Of a stretch of DNA of 64,000 nt, positions 8,045 through 16,017 are shown one piece after another (the first letter of the stretch is position 1; the number at the start of each line of letters is the position of its first letter). The notes below the pieces were generated by a model. The model made no database searches, was not told the DNA's origin, and worked only from the letters and a program-made list of their open reading frames with translations. The stretch is taken from the NCBI RefSeq assembly GCF_011038655.2, contig NZ_CP064954.1, forward strand, positions 2,542,001 through 2,606,000, in the 5' to 3' direction. The DNA comes from Corynebacterium lizhenjunii (GTDB taxonomy: Bacteria; Actinomycetota; Actinomycetes; Mycobacteriales; Mycobacteriaceae). The translations under genes and the position numbers were made by a program.

Positions 8045-9448
8045 TTAGCCCTTAAATAGGTTGGTTTCTTCAAAACGCTCGACGTGGGACATCGGGTGCG
8101 CGGTCTCCCGTGACAAGAAAATTGCCAGGGAAGAAATAGCAAACGCACCGGTAATCACCCACGCCAACGGGGTCAAGCCAGACTCCACAGTCACCACCCT
8201 GTTGGCGATCAAGGGAGCCATTCCGGCACCCAAGATGGATGCCATTTGGAAGGTGATGCCTGAGCCGGTGTAGCGCAGCTCCGGGGAGAACTTCTCTGAA
8301 ATGAAGGCACCAATGGGGCCATACTGCGCGGGTTGGACTACACCCACCATCAAGACCATGCCAATCCATACCTTGAGCGGTTCCCCTGTCCCAATTAACG
8401 CGAATACCGCCCAGATTCCCAGCACGGAGACGACACCACCGGCGAGCATAACCCGACGGCGCCCCAGCCGGTCTGAGAGTGCCGCCAGGGCCGGCATAAC
8501 GAAGATGGCCATGACTGACCCCACCGTAATCATCATCAAAGCACTCGAGCGAGAAACGGGAGTTTCCATTGCGGCGGTCGACGCGACGATGTGCGGCACC
8601 ATAAAGGAGCCCTGCGCTCCCTGAACAAACAGACCTCCGACACCGGCCAGGATGCCAAGCACTAGATCCTTCGGAGCTTCACGCAACATGCGTACAAGGG
8701 GGACGCCGGTGTGGACCTTGCCTGCCCTACGCGCCGCCTCAAATTCCGGCGACTCCTTGACGTGGGCGCGCATAAAAAGGCCAATGAGGACAATCACGAA
8801 GGACAGCAGGAAAGGCACCCGCCAACCCCAGTCGGTGGCAAAGTACTTTTCCGGGTTAGCAAAGCTCTCGCCGGAAATCGCGGCGAAGAGGGCTAGCACC
8901 AGAGTGGAGAGCACCGCACCCGCCGGGCCGCCGGCAATGGCTATCGATGCCCCCAGTCCCTTCTTGCCGTTGGCGGAATGCTCCATGGCCATCAGGGTGG
9001 CACCTGCCCACTCACCACCAATGGCCACGCCTTGGGTAATGCGCAGGATAACTAGGAGGATGGGAGCCGCAGAGCCGATAACCAATGACGAAGGCATAAG
9101 TCCGATTGCCAGCGAAACAAAGCCCATCATCATCAGGGTGACAATCAAGACGTTCTTGCGCCCGTACTTGTCGCCGAAGTGCCCAAAGGCCATGGAACCC
9201 AGCGGACGGGCCAAGTAACCCGTGAGCAAGATGACGAACGACAAGGTGGTGGCGAGTTTGTGGTCTATGCCGTCGAAAAACAGCTGCGGGAAGACCAGGC
9301 CAGCCGCCGCTGCATACAGCAGGAAGTCATAGTATTCAACAGTGGCGCCCAAGAAGGAGGACGCCAATGCAATCCGACGTTCCTTAGGATCTTTGGTTTG
9401 AGCGGGCAATTGTCCGGGGGTAGGAGTTGCCGCGGTAGTGGAAGTCAT
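8045..9448 (-). CDS. MHS-family MFS transporter for an organic acid
   Basis: A 467-residue major-facilitator protein of the metabolite:H+ symporter branch. It has the N-terminal signature ASSFLGATVEYYDFLLYAAA, the RPLGSMAFGHFGDKYGRK loop between helices 2 and 3, and the second copy ALSDRLGRRRVM. Twelve hydrophobic segments are apparent. MHS members take up shikimate, benzoates, proline or dicarboxylates. As last gene of the second oxygenase operon, it most likely imports the aromatic substrate. Confidence 0.85.
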   Translation of the reverse strand: MTSTTAATPTPGQLPAQTKDPKERRIALASSFLGATVEYYDFLLYAAAAGLVFPQLFFDGIDHKLATTLSFVILLTGYLARPLGSMAFGHFGDKYGRKNVLIVTLMMMGFVSLAIGLMPSSLVIGSAAPILLVILRITQGVAIGGEWAGATLMAMEHSANGKKGLGASIAIAGGPAGAVLSTLVLALFAAISGESFANPEKYFATDWGWRVPFLLSFVIVLIGLFMRAHVKESPEFEAARRAGKVHTGVPLVRMLREAPKDLVLGILAGVGGLFVQGAQGSFMVPHIVASTAAMETPVSRSSALMMITVGSVMAIFVMPALAALSDRLGRRRVMLAGGVVSVLGIWAVFALIGTGEPLKVWIGMVLMVGVVQPAQYGPIGAFISEKFSPELRYTGSGITFQMASILGAGMAPLIANRVVTVESGLTPLAWVITGAFAISSLAIFLSRETAHPMSHVERFEETNLFKG

Positions 9449-9484
9449 GGTGAAGGCCTCCAGTGCCTAGAAGGGGACCGGCGC

Positions 9485-10183
9485 TTAACGCGGGGTCCAG
9501 GTAACGGTGTGTGAATAGTGACGGACGTTTGCAGGCAGCAGCCGCCCGTAATGAAACTCGAATGGTTGTTGCCGGTAGAACTCGCGGCTGGCAACCCCGC
9601 GTACAGGAGAGACTGCGCTTCGGCCCGAATCGCCCCGATAGTCACTAGTCGCCATGCGCCCCAACCAATGGGCGTCATAGATCTGTTGGTCTGTCCAGCG
9701 CTCTAGCAGCATGAGGTGGTTGGGGAGTTCGACGTTTTCCATCCAGGCATAAAACTCGCAGCCTGGCTCTCGGCGGGTGTCCACTATCTCTTGGATAGTG
9801 AGAGCCCGCATATGCTCATTGGCGCCATAGGCACCTTGGATAAGGATGCTGACCGGACCCTGAGCGGGCCAATGGATAACTGAGCCCTCCCGGCCTGCAG
9901 GGCTCCATTTCCCGGCGTGCATCTCAAAGGTGCACTGCTGATAGAGTTCAGTGCTCCCGGTCTCCAGCAGGGTGCGAAAGGCCGGGTAGTCCACAAGTTC
10001 ACGGATCAGGGTAGAAAAGCTGTGTTCATCTTGAGCCAGTAAGGTCACTGCGGTGACGTACTCGCCAGGAACCAGGCTGACATACTGTTCTGCTTGATGA
10101 ATTCCTGCTCGCTGGCGAATAGCGCGGACATCGGAAAGCAATCCCTCCGGGGCAGTTTGGGCACTATGGATTGAGCGCAGCAT
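9485..10183 (-). CDS. Protein with ABM (antibiotic biosynthesis monooxygenase-like) domains
   Basis: A 232-residue protein. The segment IVDTRREPGCEFYAWMENVE followed by LPNHLMLLERWTDQQIYDAH has the REPGC..Y...E....F...E.W.D....DAH pattern of ABM domains, small ferredoxin-like folds that act on quinones or aromatic intermediates without cofactor, or protect from them. The N-terminal half (YVTAVTLLAQDEHSFSTLIR) looks like a second, diverged copy. The gene directly abuts the upstream VOC gene. It may handle an unstable oxygenation product of the second dioxygenase. This role is inferred from neighbours. Confidence 0.55.
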   Translation of the reverse strand: MLRSIHSAQTAPEGLLSDVRAIRQRAGIHQAEQYVSLVPGEYVTAVTLLAQDEHSFSTLIRELVDYPAFRTLLETGSTELYQQCTFEMHAGKWSPAGREGSVIHWPAQGPVSILIQGAYGANEHMRALTIQEIVDTRREPGCEFYAWMENVELPNHLMLLERWTDQQIYDAHWLGRMATSDYRGDSGRSAVSPVRGVASREFYRQQPFEFHYGRLLPANVRHYSHTVTWTPR

Positions 10184-11227
10184 CTATACCGCCTCCGAGT
10201 AGTCCACAATCCAGTCCGGACTCATGTGCTCTGGCTTGCCTTGGAAACGGCGAATGACAATCTCAACCAAGTATCCGCCCAGAGCGTCGAAAGTATCAAA
10301 GTAGCCAAACTCAGCCGCTCCGGCTCGTAGCGGAGAGCCCATGACAACGGGATAGCCCGCTGCGGTCATCGCCGAAGTGAGCTCTTCCCACTGCTGCTCT
10401 TGCGTGGTCATCCACGCGAAAATGTGGTGGATACCTGGGCCGCGGTGATCAAGGAACTCCCGGTTGTAATGGCAGCTGCCATACTTCATAGAGATAATCT
10501 CAAAGCCGAAGTCCTGGGCATGTGCCTGGGCAGTAAAGTAGCCCACCGGATCGGTGTTCCCGCGATACTGAGGGGCATCCAGGCGGCCCTCGCCGGACTC
10601 CCACGTCTTCATATCGAATGACTCCAGTCCGAAGATATCCCGGTAGTGGGGAAGGACCTCCATGACATCATCCACCAGCACACCAAAGTGGTAAATCCCC
10701 TGGGCCGGCAAAAGAGCGGTGTCTGCCGGGGCAGGTTCTGCAGCGGGAGCGTCTACGGGCACCATCTCCACGTAGAATCCACCCAACTGCTTGCGGGTAT
10801 CCCACCACGTCCTGCACTGCCCGCCAATAGACGCACTGTACGCTGCGGTGATTCCCAGCTGGGCGAAGTGCTCTGCAGGGTCCCCGCCCTCGGCTGCTAC
10901 CTGAATGAAGGTGATGCCCTCGCCCTTAGACAGCAGCTGTTCATTAAAAGGCGTCTCCCCACCGGTGGGCTGAATGAGCTCAAAGGTAACCGATTGAGCA
11001 GGATTACCGAAGGGACCGGGTGCGTCTTCCTGCGGCAGGGTTGTGCCTAGCGCACTGCGCCATGTGCCGGGGGTGCGCAAGGTGCGGCGGCCGTGAGAGG
11101 TGGCGTCGGCAGGAGCGGCATCAGCAAACTGCCAACTCTGAATGCCATAAATCTTGCCGTAGCTAGCCACCGCCTGGTCAAGGTCGCTGACCACCACGCC
11201 AATGCGTTTGAGTTGAGTGGTTCGCAT
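10184..11227 (-). CDS. Two-domain VOC (glyoxalase/extradiol dioxygenase fold) protein
   Basis: A 347-residue protein with two VOC modules. The N-terminal one starts RIGVVVSDLDQAVASYGKIY and lacks the usual first metal-binding His. The C-terminal one keeps a complete set: His in IYHFGVLVDDV, His in GPGIHHIFAWM, and Glu in LGGYLVEIVIRR. Such proteins include type I extradiol dioxygenases, epimerases and lyases. It lies between the second oxygenase beta gene and the ABM-domain gene on the same strand, with short gaps. An extradiol or lyase reaction on the product of the second oxygenase is plausible but not proven. Confidence 0.6.
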   Translation of the reverse strand: MRTTQLKRIGVVVSDLDQAVASYGKIYGIQSWQFADAAPADATSHGRRTLRTPGTWRSALGTTLPQEDAPGPFGNPAQSVTFELIQPTGGETPFNEQLLSKGEGITFIQVAAEGGDPAEHFAQLGITAAYSASIGGQCRTWWDTRKQLGGFYVEMVPVDAPAAEPAPADTALLPAQGIYHFGVLVDDVMEVLPHYRDIFGLESFDMKTWESGEGRLDAPQYRGNTDPVGYFTAQAHAQDFGFEIISMKYGSCHYNREFLDHRGPGIHHIFAWMTTQEQQWEELTSAMTAAGYPVVMGSPLRAGAAEFGYFDTFDALGGYLVEIVIRRFQGKPEHMSPDWIVDYSEAV

Positions 11228-11237
11228 AACAGTCCTC

Positions 11238-11810
11238 CTAGTAGAACAAGCTGAGGTTCTTAGTCAAAATGGTGGCTTGGTCGAAGCGGATTTCGCGTTC
11301 GAGCACCAGGTAGCCATAGCGTGACTGCGGGGCGGGAACTATGACATCGCGGCGTTCACCGGCAATAGTGTCCTGGTACCTCTCCCCACGTGAGCGGTAG
11401 ATGAAGAAGTTCGAGCGGGCGTTGAAGTTACCGTCAGAACGTTGGTCCACGCGGATGTTCGTGACCAGATGGCGAGAACGTGACGGGGGTTCTTCAGCCC
11501 ACGCCATGTGCGTATTGAGCCGGAAGACCCGCTGGGCCAAGAAGGCTTTGGATTCTTCGAAATACACAGAGGTCCCCCGAGGGTAGAACTCCTCCTTGCG
11601 CTCGCGGGCAACCCGGTTCTCCCGGACGGGAGCCCAATAGTCAACGTCATCGTGCATGCAGTCCAGCCAGTCTTCGAACAGCATGTTGTCTACAAGCTCG
11701 GCCTCGTCATAGAGAAAGCGGGAAATCTTGTGGGTATCTTCTAGCCCGGCTGGCCAAGCGGAGGTCTCCGTGGGTGCATCCGGGACGAGGGGTTCCAAAA
11801 TCTCAGGCAT
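11238..11810 (-). CDS. Ring-hydroxylating dioxygenase beta subunit 2
   Basis: A 190-residue beta subunit of the same family as the gene at 4274-4834; shared motifs include ISRFLYDEAELVDNMLFEDW, EEPPSRSRHLVTN and YLVLEREIRFDQATILTKNL. It sits 12 bp behind the second alpha subunit gene and should form the hetero-oligomeric oxygenase with it. Confidence 0.88.
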   Translation of the reverse strand: MPEILEPLVPDAPTETSAWPAGLEDTHKISRFLYDEAELVDNMLFEDWLDCMHDDVDYWAPVRENRVARERKEEFYPRGTSVYFEESKAFLAQRVFRLNTHMAWAEEPPSRSRHLVTNIRVDQRSDGNFNARSNFFIYRSRGERYQDTIAGERRDVIVPAPQSRYGYLVLEREIRFDQATILTKNLSLFY

Positions 11811-11822
11811 GGTAATTCCTCT

Positions 11823-13217
11823 CTAAGAGTCTGCGGTGGGGAAGTAGGCGCCGTCGGACTGGGCGGCTGCTGCGGCGGTTTCGGGATCCATCACCCGGGT
11901 AAAGTCCCGCTTGTCTACCTCGGGGACGCCCTGGCGCATCTGCTTTAGTTCTTCCCAGCTGTGGCCTTCCATCAAGTCGCGGTAGAAGCCATACATATTC
12001 AACGCCGCGTTATCTGAGTAAACGTGCGCCGTGGACTGTCCGGGGTAGCCGTCATCGTCATAGACCACCGGTAGCCTGCGCATGTTGTAGGTAAAGCCGG
12101 TTTGGCGCGACTTAGCCCCACGCAGGATGTGCTGCATCTCCTCCCAGTTTTCTGCATCATCCTGCTCAAACATGCCACCCGGGGAGAAGGTCCGCATAAT
12201 GTCCACGCGGATGGCCTCTTTGACCTCCTCCGGCGCGTCCTTGGGCACAAAAGCCCAGGACCAAATCTCCATCTCCTCTGGTCCGCGGGGATGGGTGACG
12301 CGGAAGGTGTAGTTACCCAACATCATGAAGTTGGGGAAAACGTTCATGTGCCCGCGGACCTCGCGGAACTCTCCCAGACGCTGTTCAATCTTGTCGCGCA
12401 CGGAGTTTTCCCAATCCACCAGCGCGGGGGCTGTGTTGGGGATTTCCTCACCGCGTTTGCCAAAGAACGCGCCACCGTGTCCATAGGGGCTAAGGAACTG
12501 GCGGCCTTCCGGCACTTTCTTGCGTCCTGACTTGCGGTCAAAGGTGTCAGAGCCGGAAGCCAGAGCTTCCACGGCAGACACGTGGGAGATCTCCGAGTGC
12601 TGCATATCAGAGGTCGGCTGCTCTACGTTGAACTTCCAATTCGCTGGCAGCACCCACTTGTGGACCGCAATAGCTTCCATTCCGCCTTCATAGCGGTCTA
12701 GATAGCCGTCCAAGTAGTACTTTGCGTTGCCCAAGTACTCCTCTAAGGGCGGGATGGTCTCATCCCACGATCCAAAGATGAACCCCTTGTAGTTTTCAAT
12801 CCTCGGAACCTTGATTGCAGAGAGCTTGGACTTATCTATGCCCTCTGGGTAAGCATTGGACTCGTGCGGAAAGGAGACCAAGTTGCCTTCCAAGTCATAG
12901 GCCCAACCATGGAAGGAACACATAAAAGACTTGGCGCGACCGCGGTCAGCACGGCAGATGCGCATACCGCGGTGGCGGCATTGGTTGAGAAATGCTTTGA
13001 CTGCGCCGGACTTCTGCCGTACGACGATGACGGGGTCCTCGCCAATGTAGGTCTGGATATATGACCCCTGCTTGGGCAGCATGGACTCGTGGGCCAGGAA
13101 GACCCAGGTCCGCTGCCAGACGTTTTCCAGTTCTTGCTCATAGATTTGCTGGTCTGCGAAGATCGCGCCGCTGACGAAGCCGCCAACTGGATCGATCATC
13201 TCCGAGATTCGACTCAT
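11823..13217 (-). CDS. Ring-hydroxylating dioxygenase alpha subunit 2
   Basis: A 464-residue alpha subunit. The Rieske ligands are in CRHRGMRICRADRG (Cys80, His82) and CSFH (Cys100, His103). The iron site is NVEQPTSDMQHSEISHVS with Asp204, His207 and His212; the Tyr that normally precedes the first His is replaced by Gln. FEQDDAENW near residue 345 matches the carboxylate ligand region. The second of two adjacent ATGs (13217) is preferred because GGAGG stands 6 nt before it. It heads an operon with beta subunit 2, VOC, ABM and transporter genes, but no own ferredoxin or reductase. The substrate probably differs from that of oxygenase 1. Confidence 0.87.
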   Translation of the reverse strand: MSRISEMIDPVGGFVSGAIFADQQIYEQELENVWQRTWVFLAHESMLPKQGSYIQTYIGEDPVIVVRQKSGAVKAFLNQCRHRGMRICRADRGRAKSFMCSFHGWAYDLEGNLVSFPHESNAYPEGIDKSKLSAIKVPRIENYKGFIFGSWDETIPPLEEYLGNAKYYLDGYLDRYEGGMEAIAVHKWVLPANWKFNVEQPTSDMQHSEISHVSAVEALASGSDTFDRKSGRKKVPEGRQFLSPYGHGGAFFGKRGEEIPNTAPALVDWENSVRDKIEQRLGEFREVRGHMNVFPNFMMLGNYTFRVTHPRGPEEMEIWSWAFVPKDAPEEVKEAIRVDIMRTFSPGGMFEQDDAENWEEMQHILRGAKSRQTGFTYNMRRLPVVYDDDGYPGQSTAHVYSDNAALNMYGFYRDLMEGHSWEELKQMRQGVPEVDKRDFTRVMDPETAAAAAQSDGAYFPTADS

Positions 13218-13295
13218 CATTACCCTCCACTGTGATATGCACCATTCTGGTGTTGGGGAGTAACTTACGTGACCTCAAAGCTGCAATAGAACCCT

Positions 13296-13312
13296 GTTCC
13301 AATGGTTGGCAC
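13296..13312. promoter_or_regulatory. Operator-like inverted repeat E (GTTCC-N7-GGCAC)
   Basis: GTTCC, 7 nt, GGCAC, one mismatch from the perfect sites. It lies 79 bp upstream of the second oxygenase operon start and shares the GGCAC variant with the site at 14515-14531. Confidence 0.55.
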
Positions 13313-13335
13313 AAAGCCAGCTCAAGGTGGTGTTT

Positions 13336-13578
13336 CTATTCCACCTGTTGCCCTGTTTGTGCGAAAGCAGCACCTTGCGCCGTGGTCTGTATGGTCACAT
13401 AATCGCCCACCATACTGATCCAAAAATCAACCAAACCCCGCCGCTCAAGGAGCAGCAGGGCTTCATCAGTGGTTATCAAATCCATACCCAACTCCTCAGC
13501 CACGACATGGTGGGAGGTAACGGGTTCATTCCCGGCAACGTAAGCCAGGATGCGGGTTGCTTCTGCGCCATAAGACAT
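13336..13578 (-). CDS. Small winged-helix-like protein
   Basis: An 80-residue protein if started at the ATG at 13578; a longer frame upstream would overlap the hydrolase gene and reads as a shadow. The segment ATRILAYVAGNEPVTSHHVV followed by AEELGMDLITTDEALLLLER RGLV has the helix-turn-helix-wing rhythm of small transcriptional regulators, with a wing-like DFWISMVGDYVTIQTTAQG. It follows the mhpC-like gene by 40 bp. It may be a small regulator or an accessory protein of the pathway. No known family was recognised. Confidence 0.5.
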   Translation of the reverse strand: MSYGAEATRILAYVAGNEPVTSHHVVAEELGMDLITTDEALLLLERRGLVDFWISMVGDYVTIQTTAQGAAFAQTGQQVE

Positions 13579-13618
13579 GCCTCTAGCGTATAAGGCTAAA
13601 GCCTGCGCGCGCAGCGAA

Positions 13619-14473
13619 TTAGACGCGAGTAGCCAGCCAGGAGGTAATGACCTGATTGAACTCCTCCGCGCGCTCAACCTGGGACCAGTGGCCGCACTGC
13701 GAGAAAATGTGGGCGTCAGCATTGGGCACCGTATTCAAGAGGTCCCAGGTACGGGAGACGGGAATAACCTTGTCATTGGTGCCGTGGATCAACAAGACTG
13801 GAATGTCGAGTTCGGCCAGCTTGTCAAAGTCCAGGGGGAGGGCATAGCGGTCACGGTCACGGGCCGCGACTACCTCTTTGAGGCGCGAGGAGGCCGTGTC
13901 ATTGAGCGCGGACTGGTAGCGCAGCTGCACCAGTTCATCCGTAATCAAGGACTTGTCTACCACGAACAGCTCGAGGGTTTCGCGGATGCCCTCTTCGGTC
14001 AGTGTCGGGTTGGAGTGCCCCTTTAGAGCCTTGGTGAGCTTAGCTCCGCCGGTACCCATGGAGACAATTCCCAAAAGACGCTCCGGGAAATCAATAGCGA
14101 ACTGGAAGGCCAGCCAACCGCCCAGGGAGTTACCGACAATCCAGACCTTCTCGATGCCCAGGGCATCGAGAACCCGCACGGCATGGCGCACCCATTCTTT
14201 GATGCCGTATTCGGTACCCGGTGCAGTAATGGACTGCCCATAGCCGATGGAGTCAATTGCAATACATCGATAGTCCTGCGCGATCTGCGGCAGATTGTTC
14301 CACCAGTTAGCAGCGGCAGTTACTCCAGTACCGGAGCCGTGTAGGAAGAGGATGGGTGCGCCTTCACCCAGGTCGTGATAGTGCGTGAGCTCCCCAGGAG
14401 CGGTTTCGATCCACTTGTCTTCGAGCCCGAAGAACTCGTCCGTGGTGTAATCAGGAATTTGCATTTCGGTCAT
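13619..14473 (-). CDS. mhpC: Meta-cleavage product hydrolase, MhpC/BphD-like
   Basis: A 284-residue alpha/beta hydrolase that cleaves the C-C bond of the ring-fission product (2-hydroxy-6-oxo-dienoate type). It has the oxyanion loop LHGSGTGVTAAANWWNN (about residue 44), nucleophile Ser in VGNSLGGWLA (about 117), acid Asp in LLIHGTNDKVIP and His in SQCGHWSQVE near the C-terminus. The SGTGVTAAANW segment is typical of meta-cleavage hydrolases. It is divergent from the IclR regulator, with an operator-like repeat in the 119-bp gap. Confidence 0.88.
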   Translation of the reverse strand: MTEMQIPDYTTDEFFGLEDKWIETAPGELTHYHDLGEGAPILFLHGSGTGVTAAANWWNNLPQIAQDYRCIAIDSIGYGQSITAPGTEYGIKEWVRHAVRVLDALGIEKVWIVGNSLGGWLAFQFAIDFPERLLGIVSMGTGGAKLTKALKGHSNPTLTEEGIRETLELFVVDKSLITDELVQLRYQSALNDTASSRLKEVVAARDRDRYALPLDFDKLAELDIPVLLIHGTNDKVIPVSRTWDLLNTVPNADAHIFSQCGHWSQVERAEEFNQVITSWLATRV

Positions 14474-14514
14474 GCACCCTTACCTTATCTACCGCCCGAG
14501 GTTCCGTCCGGCGC

Positions 14515-14531
14515 GTTCCACTCCGTGGCAC
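14515..14531. promoter_or_regulatory. Operator-like inverted repeat C (GTTCC-N7-GGCAC)
   Basis: GTTCC, 7 nt, GGCAC in the divergent promoter region between the mhpC-like gene and the iclR gene. Additional half-sites are GTTCC at 14501 and 14567 and GGAAC at 14547. The position suits autoregulation and control of mhpC. Confidence 0.55.
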
Positions 14532-14592
14532 AAAGTAGTGTAATTCGGAACTCTTTTCAGATACTGGTTCCACTCATGCAGGAAGGTTGGCA

Positions 14593-15348
14593 ATGAACAC
14601 TACACCTCGAGGAGCGATTGACAAAGCATTCGACCTCCTCAATGCGTTTGGTAGCGACGGCTCAACAGGCGTGGGCGTGTCTGAACTGGCCCGGCGCGCA
14701 AATCTCTCAAAGTCCACCGCGTTCCGCCTCCTGGCCACTCTGGTGGCTAATGGGGCAGTGGAAAAAGCGGGAGACCTATATAGGATTGGGCCGCTGTTCT
14801 TCAATCTGACGCGAACAGAAAACGATGTCGACCATAGCGACATCAGGGAGATCCTCACGCCCTTCTTGTCCTCCATTTTTGAGCGCACCCGCCAGACGTG
14901 CCACCTGGGATACGTGGTGGGCACTGACGTCTTCTACGCCAATAAGCTGTTCTCTTTGCGTTCGGTGCAAGCCCCCTCACGAATAGGAGGGAGGGTGCCT
15001 GCATTTTGCACCGGAGTAGGCAAGGCCATCATTGCCTGGGATGAGGGAAAAATTGACGCCGTCATCGCTGCGGGGCTTCCCCAGTGGACTCCCTATACCA
15101 TCACGGACCCGGATGACTTGCGGGCCGTGTTGGCCACGGTGCGTGAAGATGGCGTGGCCTATGACCGGCAGGAGATCAGTTTGGGCCTCAACTGCGTGGC
15201 TGCCCCCATATTTGACCATGGGCACGTGCCGGTAGCAGCCATTTCGGTTTCTGGACCGTGCGTGGACTTCAAGCCGGAGGAGTATAAGGACGTGGTCAAG
15301 AAGGTCGCCGCTGCAGCGTCGCGTGCGTATATTAACCTGCGCAAGTAG
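14593..15348 (+). CDS. IclR-family transcriptional regulator of the aromatic island
   Basis: A 251-residue regulator. The N-terminal winged helix-turn-helix is AIDKAFDLLNAF...VGVSELARRANLSKSTAFRL (residues 8-50), and the C-terminal effector-binding domain includes GVGKAIIAWDEG, YAYDRQEISLGLNCVAAPIF-like segments (actually AYDRQEISLGLNCVAAPIFD) and AAISVSGP, all typical of IclR. The ATG at 14593 is chosen because GGAAGG is 6 nt before it; a TTG six bases earlier overlaps this site. It is the only dedicated regulator among the catabolic genes, so it most likely binds the GTTCC-N7-GG(A/C)AC repeats with an aromatic acid as effector. Confidence 0.88.
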   Translation: MNTTPRGAIDKAFDLLNAFGSDGSTGVGVSELARRANLSKSTAFRLLATLVANGAVEKAGDLYRIGPLFFNLTRTENDVDHSDIREILTPFLSSIFERTRQTCHLGYVVGTDVFYANKLFSLRSVQAPSRIGGRVPAFCTGVGKAIIAWDEGKIDAVIAAGLPQWTPYTITDPDDLRAVLATVREDGVAYDRQEISLGLNCVAAPIFDHGHVPVAAISVSGPCVDFKPEEYKDVVKKVAAAASRAYINLRK

Positions 15349-15994
15349 ACGTGCCAACGAGAGCACGGCTGCTTGGCAGCAGTGCTCCCACCAAAGGGCC
15401 CAGCAGCACAGCAGACGCAATAGTGGCCTCGCGTACTACGTCGAAGCTATGTAGAACGCCCACGGAAAGAACGAGCGCCACAAAGACGCATCCCAGGTCA
15501 AAGCGCAGCTTCACCTTCGCGAAGGGAAGCTGCAGTTTTTGGGATACGGCAGAGACAAAGCCCTCGCCGGGTAAGAATAGGAGCTGGCTGGCCGCGAGCA
15601 AAGATACTCCCCAAGCCAAGATGACTATGCCCAATACAACCAAGCCACAACTGGCCAGATAGCTATCCGGTCTCAGGCCGGATAGTAGCCACATCCACAC
15701 GTCCAACATGGGTGCCGCACACAACAGGGCAGGCAACTGCAACCACCCGGACTTAGGGAAAGCAGGGCGCAACATCACGTACTGCGCCACGATGAGGAAA
15801 AGGTTCAGAACGAAGGTCCAGCCACCGAAAGACAATCCGCCTATGAGCGTAACGGCCCAGACCGGGGAGGACACCGGGGCGGTGCCCAATTGGCTCAGAG
15901 TGAGAAGTGCTGTACCGGCCATCATGATGACAATGCCGCACACGGAAAACCCGGCACGGCGCGTCAGGCTAGCTTCCGGAATCCGCCCCATCAT
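15332..15994 (-). CDS. YczE-like integral membrane protein
   Basis: A 220-residue protein with about five to six hydrophobic segments (for example FSVCGIVIMMAGTALLTL, TLIGGLSFGGWTFVLNLFLI and LVVLGIVILAWGVSLLAAS) and the motif GTAPVSSPVW after helix 1, as in the YczE/YitT-like group. Its 3' end overlaps the end of iclR by 17 bp, tail to tail. It follows the aldolase gene by 23 bp on the same strand and so may be the last gene of the mhpB-D-F-E operon. The function of the family is not known; transport or export of a related compound is possible. Confidence 0.65.
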   Translation of the reverse strand: MMGRIPEASLTRRAGFSVCGIVIMMAGTALLTLSQLGTAPVSSPVWAVTLIGGLSFGGWTFVLNLFLIVAQYVMLRPAFPKSGWLQLPALLCAAPMLDVWMWLLSGLRPDSYLASCGLVVLGIVILAWGVSLLAASQLLFLPGEGFVSAVSQKLQLPFAKVKLRFDLGCVFVALVLSVGVLHSFDVVREATIASAVLLGPLVGALLPSSRALVGTSTCAG

Positions 15995-16017
15995 GCTTAC
16001 CCTCGGATTCCACGCGC

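Noticed and set aside
6651..8048. Long plus-strand open frame (465 codons) opposite the oxygenase alpha gene
   Set aside because: It is the antisense shadow of a clear Rieske oxygenase alpha subunit and has no recognisable product.
13579..13722. Upstream extension of the small winged-helix-like gene
   Set aside because: It overlaps the 3' end of the mhpC-like gene in another frame and reads as Ser/Arg-rich shadow sequence.
14501..14571. Further GTTCC and GGAAC copies near the iclR start as full operators
   Set aside because: They do not pair at the 7-nt spacing; only 14515-14531 does. They are kept as half-sites.
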